64,000 nt of DNA, taken from the NCBI RefSeq assembly GCF_003352465.1, contig NZ_CP031153.1, forward strand, positions 3,868,001-3,932,000, written 5' to 3'. This document shows, one piece after another, positions 34,974 through 42,906 of the stretch. Numbering within the stretch: position 1 is the stretch's first letter; each line of letters begins with the position of its first letter. The notes under the pieces were generated by a model. That model was not told the origin of the DNA. It was given only the letters and a program-made list of their open reading frames with translations, and did not search any database. Source of the stretch: Kordia sp. SMS9 (GTDB lineage Bacteria > Bacteroidota > Bacteroidia > Flavobacteriales > Flavobacteriaceae). A program made the translations under genes and the position numbers.

Positions 34974-35361
34974 AGTACTTTTTTTCTGCTCTTCTTTTCG
35001 TGAAAAATGCTTTCCAAATTAATATTGCATAAATCACCACAGGAATTAAAACACAAATGATTACCGAAGAAGCTACATACGTACTTCCAACAGCATTAAA
35101 GAGATTTAAAAAGGCTACAGATTTTTGAAACAACCAATCACAGAATTCCGTAAAGTTGGGAATGAAGAGAATTACAATTGCAACGAGCAAACTAAAGAGT
35201 ACTGTAAACAACCGTAGTTGGTAAATTTTGTCGAGTAGGAGCATCCACGAAAGTGGAATACCAATAAACCATACAATGATATTAATTTCTTTATAAGTAA
35301 AACCTGTGAGCTTAGAAAACCACAGTAAAGCTTCATAAGTATAGTTGAAAATGGTATCCAT
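34972..35361 (-). CDS. Hypothetical small membrane protein
   Basis: A 129-residue protein with about four hydrophobic segments (around 24-42, 48-66, 78-95 and 95-117) and a basic end, FFTKRRAEKKY, which by the positive-inside rule should be cytoplasmic. I recognise no family. It converges on the lanthipeptide precursor gene and overlaps that gene's terminator. Whether the two are linked functionally, for example by immunity, cannot be judged. Confidence 0.6.
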   Translation of the reverse strand: MDTIFNYTYEALLWFSKLTGFTYKEINIIVWFIGIPLSWMLLLDKIYQLRLFTVLFSLLVAIVILFIPNFTEFCDWLFQKSVAFLNLFNAVGSTYVASSVIICVLIPVVIYAILIWKAFFTKRRAEKKY

Positions 35362-35374
35362 AAAGATAACATAT

Positions 35375-35408
35375 AAAAAAACTCCGAAGCGTTTGTTTCG
35401 GAGTTTTT
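35375..35408 (-). terminator. Intrinsic terminator of the metalloprotease gene
   Basis: AAAAACTCCGAA and TTCGGAGTTTTT form a strong stem with a 7-9 base loop. T-runs lie on both sides, and it follows the stop of 35431-38154 on the minus strand by about 20 bp. Confidence 0.85.
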
Positions 35409-35430
35409 AATATGTATGAATGAGTTTTAG

Positions 35431-38154
35431 TTACTCTATAATTAATTTTTTAGTAACCGTTCTTTCTTGATCCGTTACCGTGATTAAATACATACCAGTG
35501 CTTACATTACGCAATGAAATGTTTTCATTGAATGTAGACGTAGCGTTGTAGTTTTTTGTGTGAATTAGTCGTCCAGAGATGTCGTGTACATTGATGCTGA
35601 TATCTTCACCTGAAGTAGAGTTGAAGGACAATGAGAATTCTCCTTTGTTTGGATTTGGATACAGAGCGAAACTGTCTAATTCGAACTCTTCATTGCTCAA
35701 TGAAATATTTGTTGTCGTTGTACAAAGCTCAATAGACCATTCGTTTACAACTCCAGAATCTCCATTGAAGAAATCTACAAATACTAAATTCCATGTACCA
35801 GAAGGATTATTTCCATTAAATCCAGTCATCGGATTTGCAGGAGCAAAGGTACCAACAGTTGGTGTAGCACATGCAATTGTTGGCTCACCATCTCGTAAAG
35901 TAACATCAATACCTCCATATTGTGCATCGTTACATGTTCGTGACCAAATATTTGAGAAACCACCACCGTTTGGTGCTTGCAATTGCATGATTAAATCTCC
36001 AATATACGTGTGTGCTACATCAGCACTTACTCTAATATCTGTTATTGGTGTATTTTCTGTTACGGTTACTGGAATGAATACAGGTGTTCCTTGTACGTTA
36101 GCTCCAGTACTATCTGGAATTGGCGTTGCAATAGGACCTGTTGTATAGGTGTTACACACTGTGTTTGTAGTTACTGTTGCACCTACAGAGAATGATTTTG
36201 AAATTGCAAAAAAGACGTTTCCTACAGCTTCAATTTTAATTCTACAATACGGTTCAAATACTACCGGGAATGTTATTGCTTGCGAACCGTCGTTAGGCGT
36301 ATTTGCAGCTAACGTAGTTGGGAATGTTAATCCTCCATCCGTAGAGAATAAAATATTTACGTTAGACGTGTTGATTCCGTTTGCCGTAGTTCCTGCAACA
36401 TCCCATGTAATTGTGGTTGCTGAGTTTGTTGGGAAACTTTGGTTTGTTGTATTTGGTGCAGTTACTATAAAAGGTCCTGTGTTTGCAAAAGTAACTGTTG
36501 CATCATCTCTATTGGTTTGTCCTCCATTTGGAGTTCCATTATCTCTTACCGTTAAGGCAAAAGTCATGGATCTAGCAACGTTCGGAATTACTTCCCATTG
36601 TGGTGTTAAGTTATCATCTAAAATGTCGCTTAACTGTGGAAATGTACGCTCTCCATTATTTACTGGTGAGTATGATCTGAATTGTGGTCCATTTGTATCT
36701 GTTGGTGAAGGTACACCTGCAACCGCTCCAACATCTACTTGTTCCCAGCAGTATGACAACGTAGTTCCGTTAGGATCTGTAGCAGTTCCTGATAAGGTAA
36801 ATGCGGTTCCATAAGGAATGGTATAATCAGCTCCTGCGTTTACCGTTGGTGCTGTATTTCCATTAGCAGTATTAGCAGCACAAACTGGGTTTTGGTTCAA
36901 TCTTGTCCACATATTGTCAATACTGATTGCATGGAAATGATCGTCACTATTGTTTTGAATATTGTCTGATCCACAAATTCCAGCATACGCCATGATGGTT
37001 GATCCACTACCAGGCTCTACTGCAGTTGCAGCACTTCTGTTACCACCAGAGCAGTTTCCTTGACTTCCGTTAAATGTATGTGGCGCTCCAAATTGGTGTC
37101 CCATTTCGTGAGCTACGAAGTCTATATCAAAAGGATCACCTACAGGGTTTGGAGAACCTGTAACTCCTGCAGCCTTTGCATTGCTAAAGCAAATGCCTCC
37201 AAGAGATGCCAATCCACCACCACCAGTAGTAAATACGTGACCAATGTCATAGTTAGCCACACCGATGTTGGTATTTACGATAGATACGTTTTGGTTGATT
37301 AATTGTCCTGCGTCACTATCTGTATATCCATCATTTTCTGCTAAGAAGATGATACTTGTGTTGTCTACCAAAGTCATTGTTAATGACATGTCTCTTTCAA
37401 ATACAGCGTTTACTCGTGTCATTGTCACGGTCATAGCTGCTAATACGGTAGCTCTCTTTACGGCATCTGTAGCAGTTTGTTGCCCAGCTGCAGTGATATG
37501 ATAGTTTGCATATTCTTGTGTACAAGCCAATGCCAAACGAAATGTTCTTAATTGACCGTCGTTTGCATTTTCCAATTGAACAGTATCATCTGCATTTCCT
37601 CTGCCTAGATTGTCTTCTACACTGTCTTCAACCTCACATAACAAGTTGTTTTGCGTTTCTCTGTAGAGATTCGCTTTTTTATACATCATGTATGTTTGTA
37701 AATCAGAAGTCATAGGATCAATGTACATGGTTTCTCCTATGGTGTGTACTGTTGCATGAAATCCAAAGATTGTTGTTGAGAAACGAATGATAGTTCCTGT
37801 ATTTTCTCTACTGACAGCAACATACGACTGAATGTCTGGATAGTTTGCGGCAAATGTTGGTTCTAAAACAGAAGCGTTGTATACTTCAAAGCTTTCCATT
37901 TTTCCGTCTGTAACAGGAAATTGTACAACAATTTCCGATTGGATATTTAAATCTCTATCTGGAGCGTCAGCTACTAACTGTTTTAGAGAATTTAAATCTA
38001 AAGTATACGTGTCGTATGCTGTAGGGAAGGAAGTTCTTTTTAATAGTTCATCTGGTTGATAATTGGTATTGCTTGTTGTTTTCCAAAACGATTTTCCTTG
38101 CGAAAATGCGAATAGAGGGAGCAATATCAATATAAAAAGGTAATTTTTTTTCAT
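35431..38154 (-). CDS. Secreted reprolysin-like zinc metalloprotease, T9SS cargo
   Basis: A 907-residue exported protein. Order: signal peptide (MKKNYLFILILLPLFAFSQG), propeptide, a metzincin-type protease domain with HEMGHQFGAPHTF near residue 349 (HExxHxxGxxH zinc site), a PKD/Ig-like region (PTVNAGADYTIPYGTAFTL), a second beta domain, a proprotein-convertase P domain (ITDIRVSADVAHTYIGDL near 700-800), and a type IX sorting tail (LYPNPNKGEFSLS...GMYLITV...KKLIIE). It should cross the outer membrane by T9SS and be released or surface-bound. All zinc ligands are intact. A terminator follows the gene. Confidence 0.93.
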   Translation of the reverse strand: MKKNYLFILILLPLFAFSQGKSFWKTTSNTNYQPDELLKRTSFPTAYDTYTLDLNSLKQLVADAPDRDLNIQSEIVVQFPVTDGKMESFEVYNASVLEPTFAANYPDIQSYVAVSRENTGTIIRFSTTIFGFHATVHTIGETMYIDPMTSDLQTYMMYKKANLYRETQNNLLCEVEDSVEDNLGRGNADDTVQLENANDGQLRTFRLALACTQEYANYHITAAGQQTATDAVKRATVLAAMTVTMTRVNAVFERDMSLTMTLVDNTSIIFLAENDGYTDSDAGQLINQNVSIVNTNIGVANYDIGHVFTTGGGGLASLGGICFSNAKAAGVTGSPNPVGDPFDIDFVAHEMGHQFGAPHTFNGSQGNCSGGNRSAATAVEPGSGSTIMAYAGICGSDNIQNNSDDHFHAISIDNMWTRLNQNPVCAANTANGNTAPTVNAGADYTIPYGTAFTLSGTATDPNGTTLSYCWEQVDVGAVAGVPSPTDTNGPQFRSYSPVNNGERTFPQLSDILDDNLTPQWEVIPNVARSMTFALTVRDNGTPNGGQTNRDDATVTFANTGPFIVTAPNTTNQSFPTNSATTITWDVAGTTANGINTSNVNILFSTDGGLTFPTTLAANTPNDGSQAITFPVVFEPYCRIKIEAVGNVFFAISKSFSVGATVTTNTVCNTYTTGPIATPIPDSTGANVQGTPVFIPVTVTENTPITDIRVSADVAHTYIGDLIMQLQAPNGGGFSNIWSRTCNDAQYGGIDVTLRDGEPTIACATPTVGTFAPANPMTGFNGNNPSGTWNLVFVDFFNGDSGVVNEWSIELCTTTTNISLSNEEFELDSFALYPNPNKGEFSLSFNSTSGEDISINVHDISGRLIHTKNYNATSTFNENISLRNVSTGMYLITVTDQERTVTKKLIIE

Positions 38155-38286
38155 AATGATAAAATAGATTATTGAAGTTTTTAGTTTAATAAAAGTGCGA
38201 TAAAGTTAACTTTTTTTTTAAAATATGATAGGAAAACTTTAACAATTAATACGAAATCAATGCAAAATTTAACAAATAGGTAGTTT

Positions 38287-38997
38287 TTAATTCCAAGCGC
38301 TAATGTTTTCTACATCAATGTCTAGGACTAATAACGTATGCAACCCTGAGAGCGGAATACCACTTTCCATGGTTTGCCAATCTTCCCAAGAAGCATACAA
38401 TCCTCCAATAGGAATAATGTCTACCCACATTTGATAGCCTTTTGGACGCCCATTTTCATCTAGAAACCATAGATAAGAATCGCCAGGTGTGGTTCCTCCC
38501 GAAGTATACGTGATGAGCAATCCTTCGTCGCCTGCTTTATTTTTGGCAATACTGCGTGTTACACCTTCATCAAATACTTTGTAAGGTGCTACTACCCAAA
38601 AGGAATCGTTGTGAAAGTAGGCGAGAGCCGTATCAATATATTCAGAGGCTTCATTAGTAGTAATCGTTTTTCCGTTTACCATCACTGTACTTGTGTTTGG
38701 TTGTTTTAAATTGAGATTGACTTTTACATCACTCCAAGATACTTCTACTTTGTATTGATCTTTATCCCATACATATTGATGTCCGCCTGGAAATGTCCAA
38801 CTCAAGTAACGCGTGTTTTTGTAGGCTTCGTAATTTACAGCCGAAAGCATTCTGTTTGCCATTGCATCTGCCGCATCACCTTTGGTTCCTTGCGGAACAG
38901 GTTCGTTGTAAATAAAATATACGATTGTAAACACGATTAGTAACGTGACAAGTATTCCTAAGATGAGTTTTCCTAGAATTTTAGCAATTTTCTTCAT
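38287..38997 (-). CDS. Hypothetical membrane-anchored protein
   Basis: A 236-residue protein with one N-terminal membrane helix (residues 9-30, GKLILGILVTLLIVFTIVYF) and a periplasmic part of about 200 residues. The latter has NYEAYKNTRYLSWTFPGGHQ and a C-terminal WEDWQTMESGIPLSG. The same pattern occurs in uncharacterised Flavobacteriaceae proteins; no function is known to me. It ends 31 bp before the DUF4846 gene begins on its left, and both are on the minus strand. Confidence 0.7.
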   Translation of the reverse strand: MKKIAKILGKLILGILVTLLIVFTIVYFIYNEPVPQGTKGDAADAMANRMLSAVNYEAYKNTRYLSWTFPGGHQYVWDKDQYKVEVSWSDVKVNLNLKQPNTSTVMVNGKTITTNEASEYIDTALAYFHNDSFWVVAPYKVFDEGVTRSIAKNKAGDEGLLITYTSGGTTPGDSYLWFLDENGRPKGYQMWVDIIPIGGLYASWEDWQTMESGIPLSGLHTLLVLDIDVENISAWN

Positions 38998-39028
38998 GAA
39001 GTTGGTTTAAGAAGTTTTTTTGGGATGA

Positions 39029-39901
39029 TTAATTTTTGAAGCGTCTTAAATCGCTGCTTTCAAACGTCCATTCTGGTGTGTGTAAGGTGTCATCGTTGGC
39101 TTTGTACCAAGGACTTAATGTTTCGTTTTTAGGATTGACTAAGATTTGTGTTTCTTGTGCTGGCATGTAACTTTGTGCAATCATGAATATTTTTTCGCCT
39201 GCTTCATTTGTAGCAACATCAACGACAATAACCGCATGTCCGAACGGGTTTCCTTGTTGGATAAAGACATCGCCCACTTGCATGTCTTGAATGTTTGGGA
39301 CTTTGGTTAATTCTTTTCGTAACGAAGCGGTGTTTGCATACGCGAAGATATAATTCATGTAACGACGAAATTTTTTATAAGAATGATCGCCTTTGGCATA
39401 TTTTGTAAAGTAGCGCGGTTTTCCGTCCGAAAGAAAGTTGAAGTGAATATCCTGTAAACGATGTTGTTCAAATAAGTATTCGCCGCGTAAGCGCATAACA
39501 GCATCGGCGCATTGTTGTAAATCGCGCGTGCCAATTTCCATAGCTACGACAGAAACGTATACATTGTCATTGTACTTTTCGCGTCCATCATAGTATTTTA
39601 CCTTACTATTGAACGGTTTTAGCGGTAATTTTCGCAAATATGTACCAAAATCTTTCTTTTTTAAAGGGATTCTTGTAAAGTTTTTGGGCGTGTTGAAGCG
39701 TTCTTGAATGGTTTTTCCTTCGGGATTGATCAAGCCTTTTTTAGTTTCCGTTTCAACCAAATTCTTAGGATCTTGTGGAGCAGTAATGTTTCCATCAGCA
39801 ACCACCGCACTTTTTTTATCTTCCGCGCAAGCGAGAAACATACAACTAAAAAGTAATAGAAACGTCATATTTTTTATGGAATATAGTGTCAGATTTCGCA
39901 T
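39029..39901 (-). CDS. DUF4846 domain lipoprotein
   Basis: A 290-residue protein with a lipoprotein signal (FLLLFSCMFLACAEDKKSAV). The body matches DUF4846: NFTRIPLKKKDFGTYLRKLP near the start, VVAMEIGTRDLQQCADAVMR, RLRGEYLF, and GDVFIQQGNPFGHAVIVVDV, whose conserved Cys and His recall NlpC/P60-like folds; catalysis is not shown. It is predicted on the periplasmic side. It is divergent from the gene starting at 39988. Confidence 0.85.
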   Translation of the reverse strand: MRNLTLYSIKNMTFLLLFSCMFLACAEDKKSAVVADGNITAPQDPKNLVETETKKGLINPEGKTIQERFNTPKNFTRIPLKKKDFGTYLRKLPLKPFNSKVKYYDGREKYNDNVYVSVVAMEIGTRDLQQCADAVMRLRGEYLFEQHRLQDIHFNFLSDGKPRYFTKYAKGDHSYKKFRRYMNYIFAYANTASLRKELTKVPNIQDMQVGDVFIQQGNPFGHAVIVVDVATNEAGEKIFMIAQSYMPAQETQILVNPKNETLSPWYKANDDTLHTPEWTFESSDLRRFKN

Positions 39902-39944
39902 GTGATGTGTATTTTTACTTTTAGAAATTCAATTTACAAAATAT

Positions 39945-39952
39945 TAGATTTG
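39945..39952 (+). promoter_or_regulatory. Candidate -7 promoter box
   Basis: TAGATTTG matches TAnnTTTG and lies 36 bp before the ATG at 39988. A -33 TTG is not evident. Confidence 0.45.
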
Positions 39953-39987
39953 AATTCATAAGAAACAATAACAATACCAAAAATTAT

Positions 39988-40512
39988 ATGAATATCTTAG
40001 GAATAGGCTCCAGAATTAAACATCCGGAATACGGATTGGGCGTAGTTACCAACGTAACGTCAAAACATTATTGGGTAACTTTTATTGAAAACGGACTGGA
40101 AACGATTGATATTGACAGCGATTTTGAAATTATTGATGCCGTTGAAGACGAAGTAGATACCGTAAGTTTTTATGAAGTAGAAACCATTTTGCGAAATATG
40201 CTTAAAAAATGGTCAGATGTGTCTGAAATTGTTCCTATTGCTGATAAATGGAAAGGCGGAAAGCTGATTTTAGAACCTGGCGATACCAATTTGAAAAGTA
40301 AAGAATTGCCAATTGACGGTTTCTTTCATAAAATCGTCATGGTACGCGATCGCATTCGTGTGATGGAACAAAAAATAAATTCGAGCAATTTGGAAGAGCA
40401 AGAAAAAATTGACTTGCAACAGTATATTACACGTATCTACGGAAGTTTGACAACTTTTAATGTGTTGTTTAAGAATAAATCACAACAGTTTGTGGGTTCG
40501 AGATCGAAGTAG
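39988..40512 (+). CDS. Hypothetical cytoplasmic protein
   Basis: A 174-residue soluble protein. The first 45 residues (GIGSRIKHPEYGLGVVTNVT, then HYWVTFIENGLETIDI) resemble the small SH3-like barrel of DUF3553 or CarD-type N termini. The rest is helical (VRDRIRVMEQKINSSNLEEQ). It is widely seen in Flavobacteriaceae as a hypothetical protein, from memory. It stands alone and is preceded by a TAGATTTG box. Confidence 0.7.
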   Translation: MNILGIGSRIKHPEYGLGVVTNVTSKHYWVTFIENGLETIDIDSDFEIIDAVEDEVDTVSFYEVETILRNMLKKWSDVSEIVPIADKWKGGKLILEPGDTNLKSKELPIDGFFHKIVMVRDRIRVMEQKINSSNLEEQEKIDLQQYITRIYGSLTTFNVLFKNKSQQFVGSRSK

Positions 40513-40542
40513 GTAGTTAGATTTTTAGATTCTTTTTGAATC

Positions 40543-40665
40543 GTCATTGCGAAAATTTTTCATAGCGAAGCATCGAGATGAAAAATTTGTGGCAATCTGT
40601 TGATTTCAAAGAAAAAATGTGCTTAGAATGTATAAGATTGCTTTGGTTATTGCATCGCAATGATA
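40543..40665. repeat. REP-like interspersed palindromic sequence
   Basis: TCGTCATTGCGAAAATTTTT, GCATCGAGATGAAAAATTTG, TGGCAATCTG and a mirrored ATTGCATCGCAATGA form paired inverted segments. Relatives with TTTGCGA and GTGGCAATCTG occur near 62335-62370 and 63349, also between genes. Confidence 0.55.
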
Positions 40666-40704
40666 TTTTCAATTAACAGTTTCTTGACCTTTATACGAAT
40701 ATGA

Positions 40705-40741
40705 CAAAAAAAGAGGAACGTTTTTTTTGAAAACGTTCCTC
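40705..40741 (-). terminator. Intrinsic terminator of the fasciclin gene
   Basis: GAGGAACG and CGTTCCTC close a stem extended by T/A pairs; on the minus strand it is followed by a seven-T run. It lies about 27 bp after the fasciclin stop. Confidence 0.88.
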
Positions 40742-40767
40742 CAACTTGTAAAACTAACCAACACTCA

Positions 40768-41280
40768 TTATGGCATCACTACGGTATCAATTACATGAAT
40801 TACACCATTAGTTCCCATAATATCAGTTTTTGTGATCATGCTATAGTTTCCATTAGCATCTTTCAACCAAATTCCTTTGTCATTTTGTACAACAGTAATC
40901 TCGCTTCCGCTAAGTGTTGTTAATGTTACTTTTCCATTTCCCTTTTTCAAAGCAGCAACTACATCTTTTGCAGTTAATTTTCCCTTGATCACGTGGTATG
41001 TTAAGATTGTAGCCAATTTTGACTTGTTTTCTGGCTTCAATAAAGCGCCCAATGTGTTTTGATCTATTTTCGCAAACGCATCATTGGTTGGTGCAAATAC
41101 AGTGTATGGTCCTTCCATTTTTAATGCATCTACCAATCCAGCAGCTTTTACAGCAGTTACTAACGTTGAGAATGCTTTGTTGGAAGCAGCAATATCGACT
41201 ACATCTTGGTTTTGCGCAGTTGTCTTAGCTGCGAATAAAAATAAAGCTACAGTTGTGATAGTTAGGATTAATTTTTTCAT
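40768..41280 (-). CDS. Secreted fasciclin-domain protein
   Basis: A 170-residue protein: signal peptide (MKKLILTITTVALFLFAAKT, cleaved near TTAQ23) and one fasciclin (FAS1) domain. FAS1 boxes are clear: FSTLVTAVKAAGLVDALK, GPYTVFAPTNDAFAKI (H1), LTYHVIKGKLTAKDV and the final NGVIHVIDTVVMP (H2). FAS1 proteins mediate adhesion. It is divergent from an ECF sigma/anti-sigma pair with about 150 bp between, so it may be a target of that pair. A terminator follows it. Confidence 0.93.
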   Translation of the reverse strand: MKKLILTITTVALFLFAAKTTAQNQDVVDIAASNKAFSTLVTAVKAAGLVDALKMEGPYTVFAPTNDAFAKIDQNTLGALLKPENKSKLATILTYHVIKGKLTAKDVVAALKKGNGKVTLTTLSGSEITVVQNDKGIWLKDANGNYSMITKTDIMGTNGVIHVIDTVVMP

Positions 41281-41407
41281 AATAATTTTTTTTAGTTTTT
41301 AATTAAAATTTAATTTTTAGATTTTTCTTTTCCAGCGTTTCTAAAGTGCTTTCATATTCATATACACAAGTTTTTTGCTTTTGGATGAGTTCGATGAAAT
41401 TTTTTTA

Positions 41408-41415
41408 TATTTTTG
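41408..41415 (+). promoter_or_regulatory. Candidate -7 box of the sigma/anti-sigma operon
   Basis: TATTTTTG fits TAnnTTTG. A TTG lies 24 bp upstream (41381-41383), slightly too far. The box overlaps the TTG at 41413, which argues that translation starts at GTG 41434. Confidence 0.45.
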
Positions 41416-41433
41416 GTAAGATTTATTTCAAAA

Positions 41434-41988
41434 GTGAAAGACGACACCATCCTTATAGAACGATTTCAAAATCGTGACGAATCCGCGTTATCCAAGTTAT
41501 ACGACAAATATGCTGGTGCTATTTATGGTGTAATCATTAGAATGTGTCGTAATGAAGAAGCTGCACAGGAAATTTTGCAAGAAACATTTATGAAAGCGTG
41601 GGATAAATCACATCTATATGATGCATCTAAAGGAAAATTTTATACGTGGCTGTATCGTATTGCTAGAAACACAACGTTAAATTTTCTAAGAAAAGACACA
41701 AAACTCATCCAAACAGAAGATTTAAGTGTATATAAAGATGAAGGTGTTGAAGATACTGATGATTTGTACATAGAATTAAAAGGAGCCTTAGCTAAATTAG
41801 AGGCACATCATCAAAAAGCCCTAAAACTCGTGTATTTTAATGGACTTACACATAAAGAAGCGCATGAAGAGATGGGTGTTCCTTTGGGAACTTTCAAATC
41901 GTACGTGCGCCAAGCGGTGACAAAGTTGCGTGAGTTGTATGGAAGCGAGCTACTAATTTTATTTTGTATCCTAGAATTGTTGACATGA
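41434..41988 (+). CDS. ECF-type RNA polymerase sigma factor (SigK-like pairing)
   Basis: A 184-residue sigma-70 family protein. Region 2: LSKLYDKYAGAIYGVIIRMC followed by EAAQEILQETFMKAWDKSHL and KFYTWLYRIARNTTLNFLRK. Region 4: LEAHHQKALKLVYFNGLTHK, then EAHEEMGVPLGTFKSYVRQA. It directs RNA polymerase to a specific regulon. GTG 41434 (KDDTILIERFQNRDES) is chosen over TTG 41413, which overlaps a -7-like box. Its stop overlaps the anti-sigma start as ATGA (41985-41988), so the two are translationally coupled. Confidence 0.92.
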   Translation: MKDDTILIERFQNRDESALSKLYDKYAGAIYGVIIRMCRNEEAAQEILQETFMKAWDKSHLYDASKGKFYTWLYRIARNTTLNFLRKDTKLIQTEDLSVYKDEGVEDTDDLYIELKGALAKLEAHHQKALKLVYFNGLTHKEAHEEMGVPLGTFKSYVRQAVTKLRELYGSELLILFCILELLT

Positions 41989-42785
41989 AAGATAGAAAGA
42001 CTATCATAGAAAGCGGAATGTTAGAAATGTACTTGTTAGGTTTATTACCTGATGAGCAAATAACTGCGCTCGAAAAAATGTTGTCGGAAGATGCTGAGTT
42101 GGCAACAATATATGCTGAAATAGAACAAGATTTTGAAAATGTATCGTTTGAAAATGCGGTTCAGCCACCAGATTTTATTAAGGAAGATTTATTTGATTCG
42201 ATCCGCAAAGAATATGATAATGTAAAAACACTTCCCAAAGAAGAAGCTTTTCAAGAAAATTTAACTAGAAAGCCACAAACCTTCTTGTGGATTGCGGCAA
42301 GTTTGGCTACGATATTTTTGGTGAGTGCTTTTTGGATGTTTACACAATGGAATGCTGCAAAAGACGATTTGCAAATCACACAACAAGAATTGAACGACAT
42401 TAAATCGCAAATCAAAAGTCTGCAAGGTGATCTTCAAAACTCGCAACTACTCGCAGACGTTGTCAAAGACCCAAACACTGTGCAATACGCTTTGAAAGGA
42501 AATGATAAAATTCCGGGCGGATTTGCCACAGCTTATATCAATCACGAGGACAAATCTGCCATTGTCAATGTGCAAAAACTTCCAACCTTATCTTCCGACA
42601 AAACCTATCAAATGTGGGCAGATGTAGAAGGCGAAATGATCAATATGGGCGTCATTGATAAAAGCAAAGATGTTGTTGTACTGCAATATATTGATGAAGC
42701 TGAATCACTAAATATTACGATTGAACCTGCTGGTGGAAGCGATCATGCAACCGTAACACAGTTGGTGACGAATGTATATCTTTAG
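41985..42785 (+). CDS. Transmembrane anti-sigma factor, RskA-like
   Basis: A 266-residue protein. The N-terminal 90 residues (MLEMYLLGLLPDEQITALEK) are the cytoplasmic sigma-binding part with the Y-x-LG-x-L-x-x-E feature of this family. One membrane helix follows (FLWIAASLATIFLVSAFWMF, about 97-116), then a coiled-coil-like linker and an RskA C-terminal domain (GGFATAYINHEDKSAIVNVQ, TYQMWADVEGEMINMGVI). It holds the sigma factor inactive until an envelope signal. Start ATG 41985 overlaps the sigma stop; an earlier TTG 41964 is unlikely. Confidence 0.9.
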   Translation: MKDRKTIIESGMLEMYLLGLLPDEQITALEKMLSEDAELATIYAEIEQDFENVSFENAVQPPDFIKEDLFDSIRKEYDNVKTLPKEEAFQENLTRKPQTFLWIAASLATIFLVSAFWMFTQWNAAKDDLQITQQELNDIKSQIKSLQGDLQNSQLLADVVKDPNTVQYALKGNDKIPGGFATAYINHEDKSAIVNVQKLPTLSSDKTYQMWADVEGEMINMGVIDKSKDVVVLQYIDEAESLNITIEPAGGSDHATVTQLVTNVYL

Positions 42786-42906
42786 GTTTTAGGTCTTATT
42801 TTATAAATTCCGATTACTTTATTGAAAAACTTTTTAGAATCTAAATCTAAAAAAGAAAATCTCTCTTATCTTTATCTCAAATCAATAAAGAAATATCATT
42901 AAAACC

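Noticed and set aside
35579..36814. Long plus-strand frames opposite the metalloprotease
   Set aside because: They are antisense shadows of a gene with a full set of protease, P-domain and sorting motifs.
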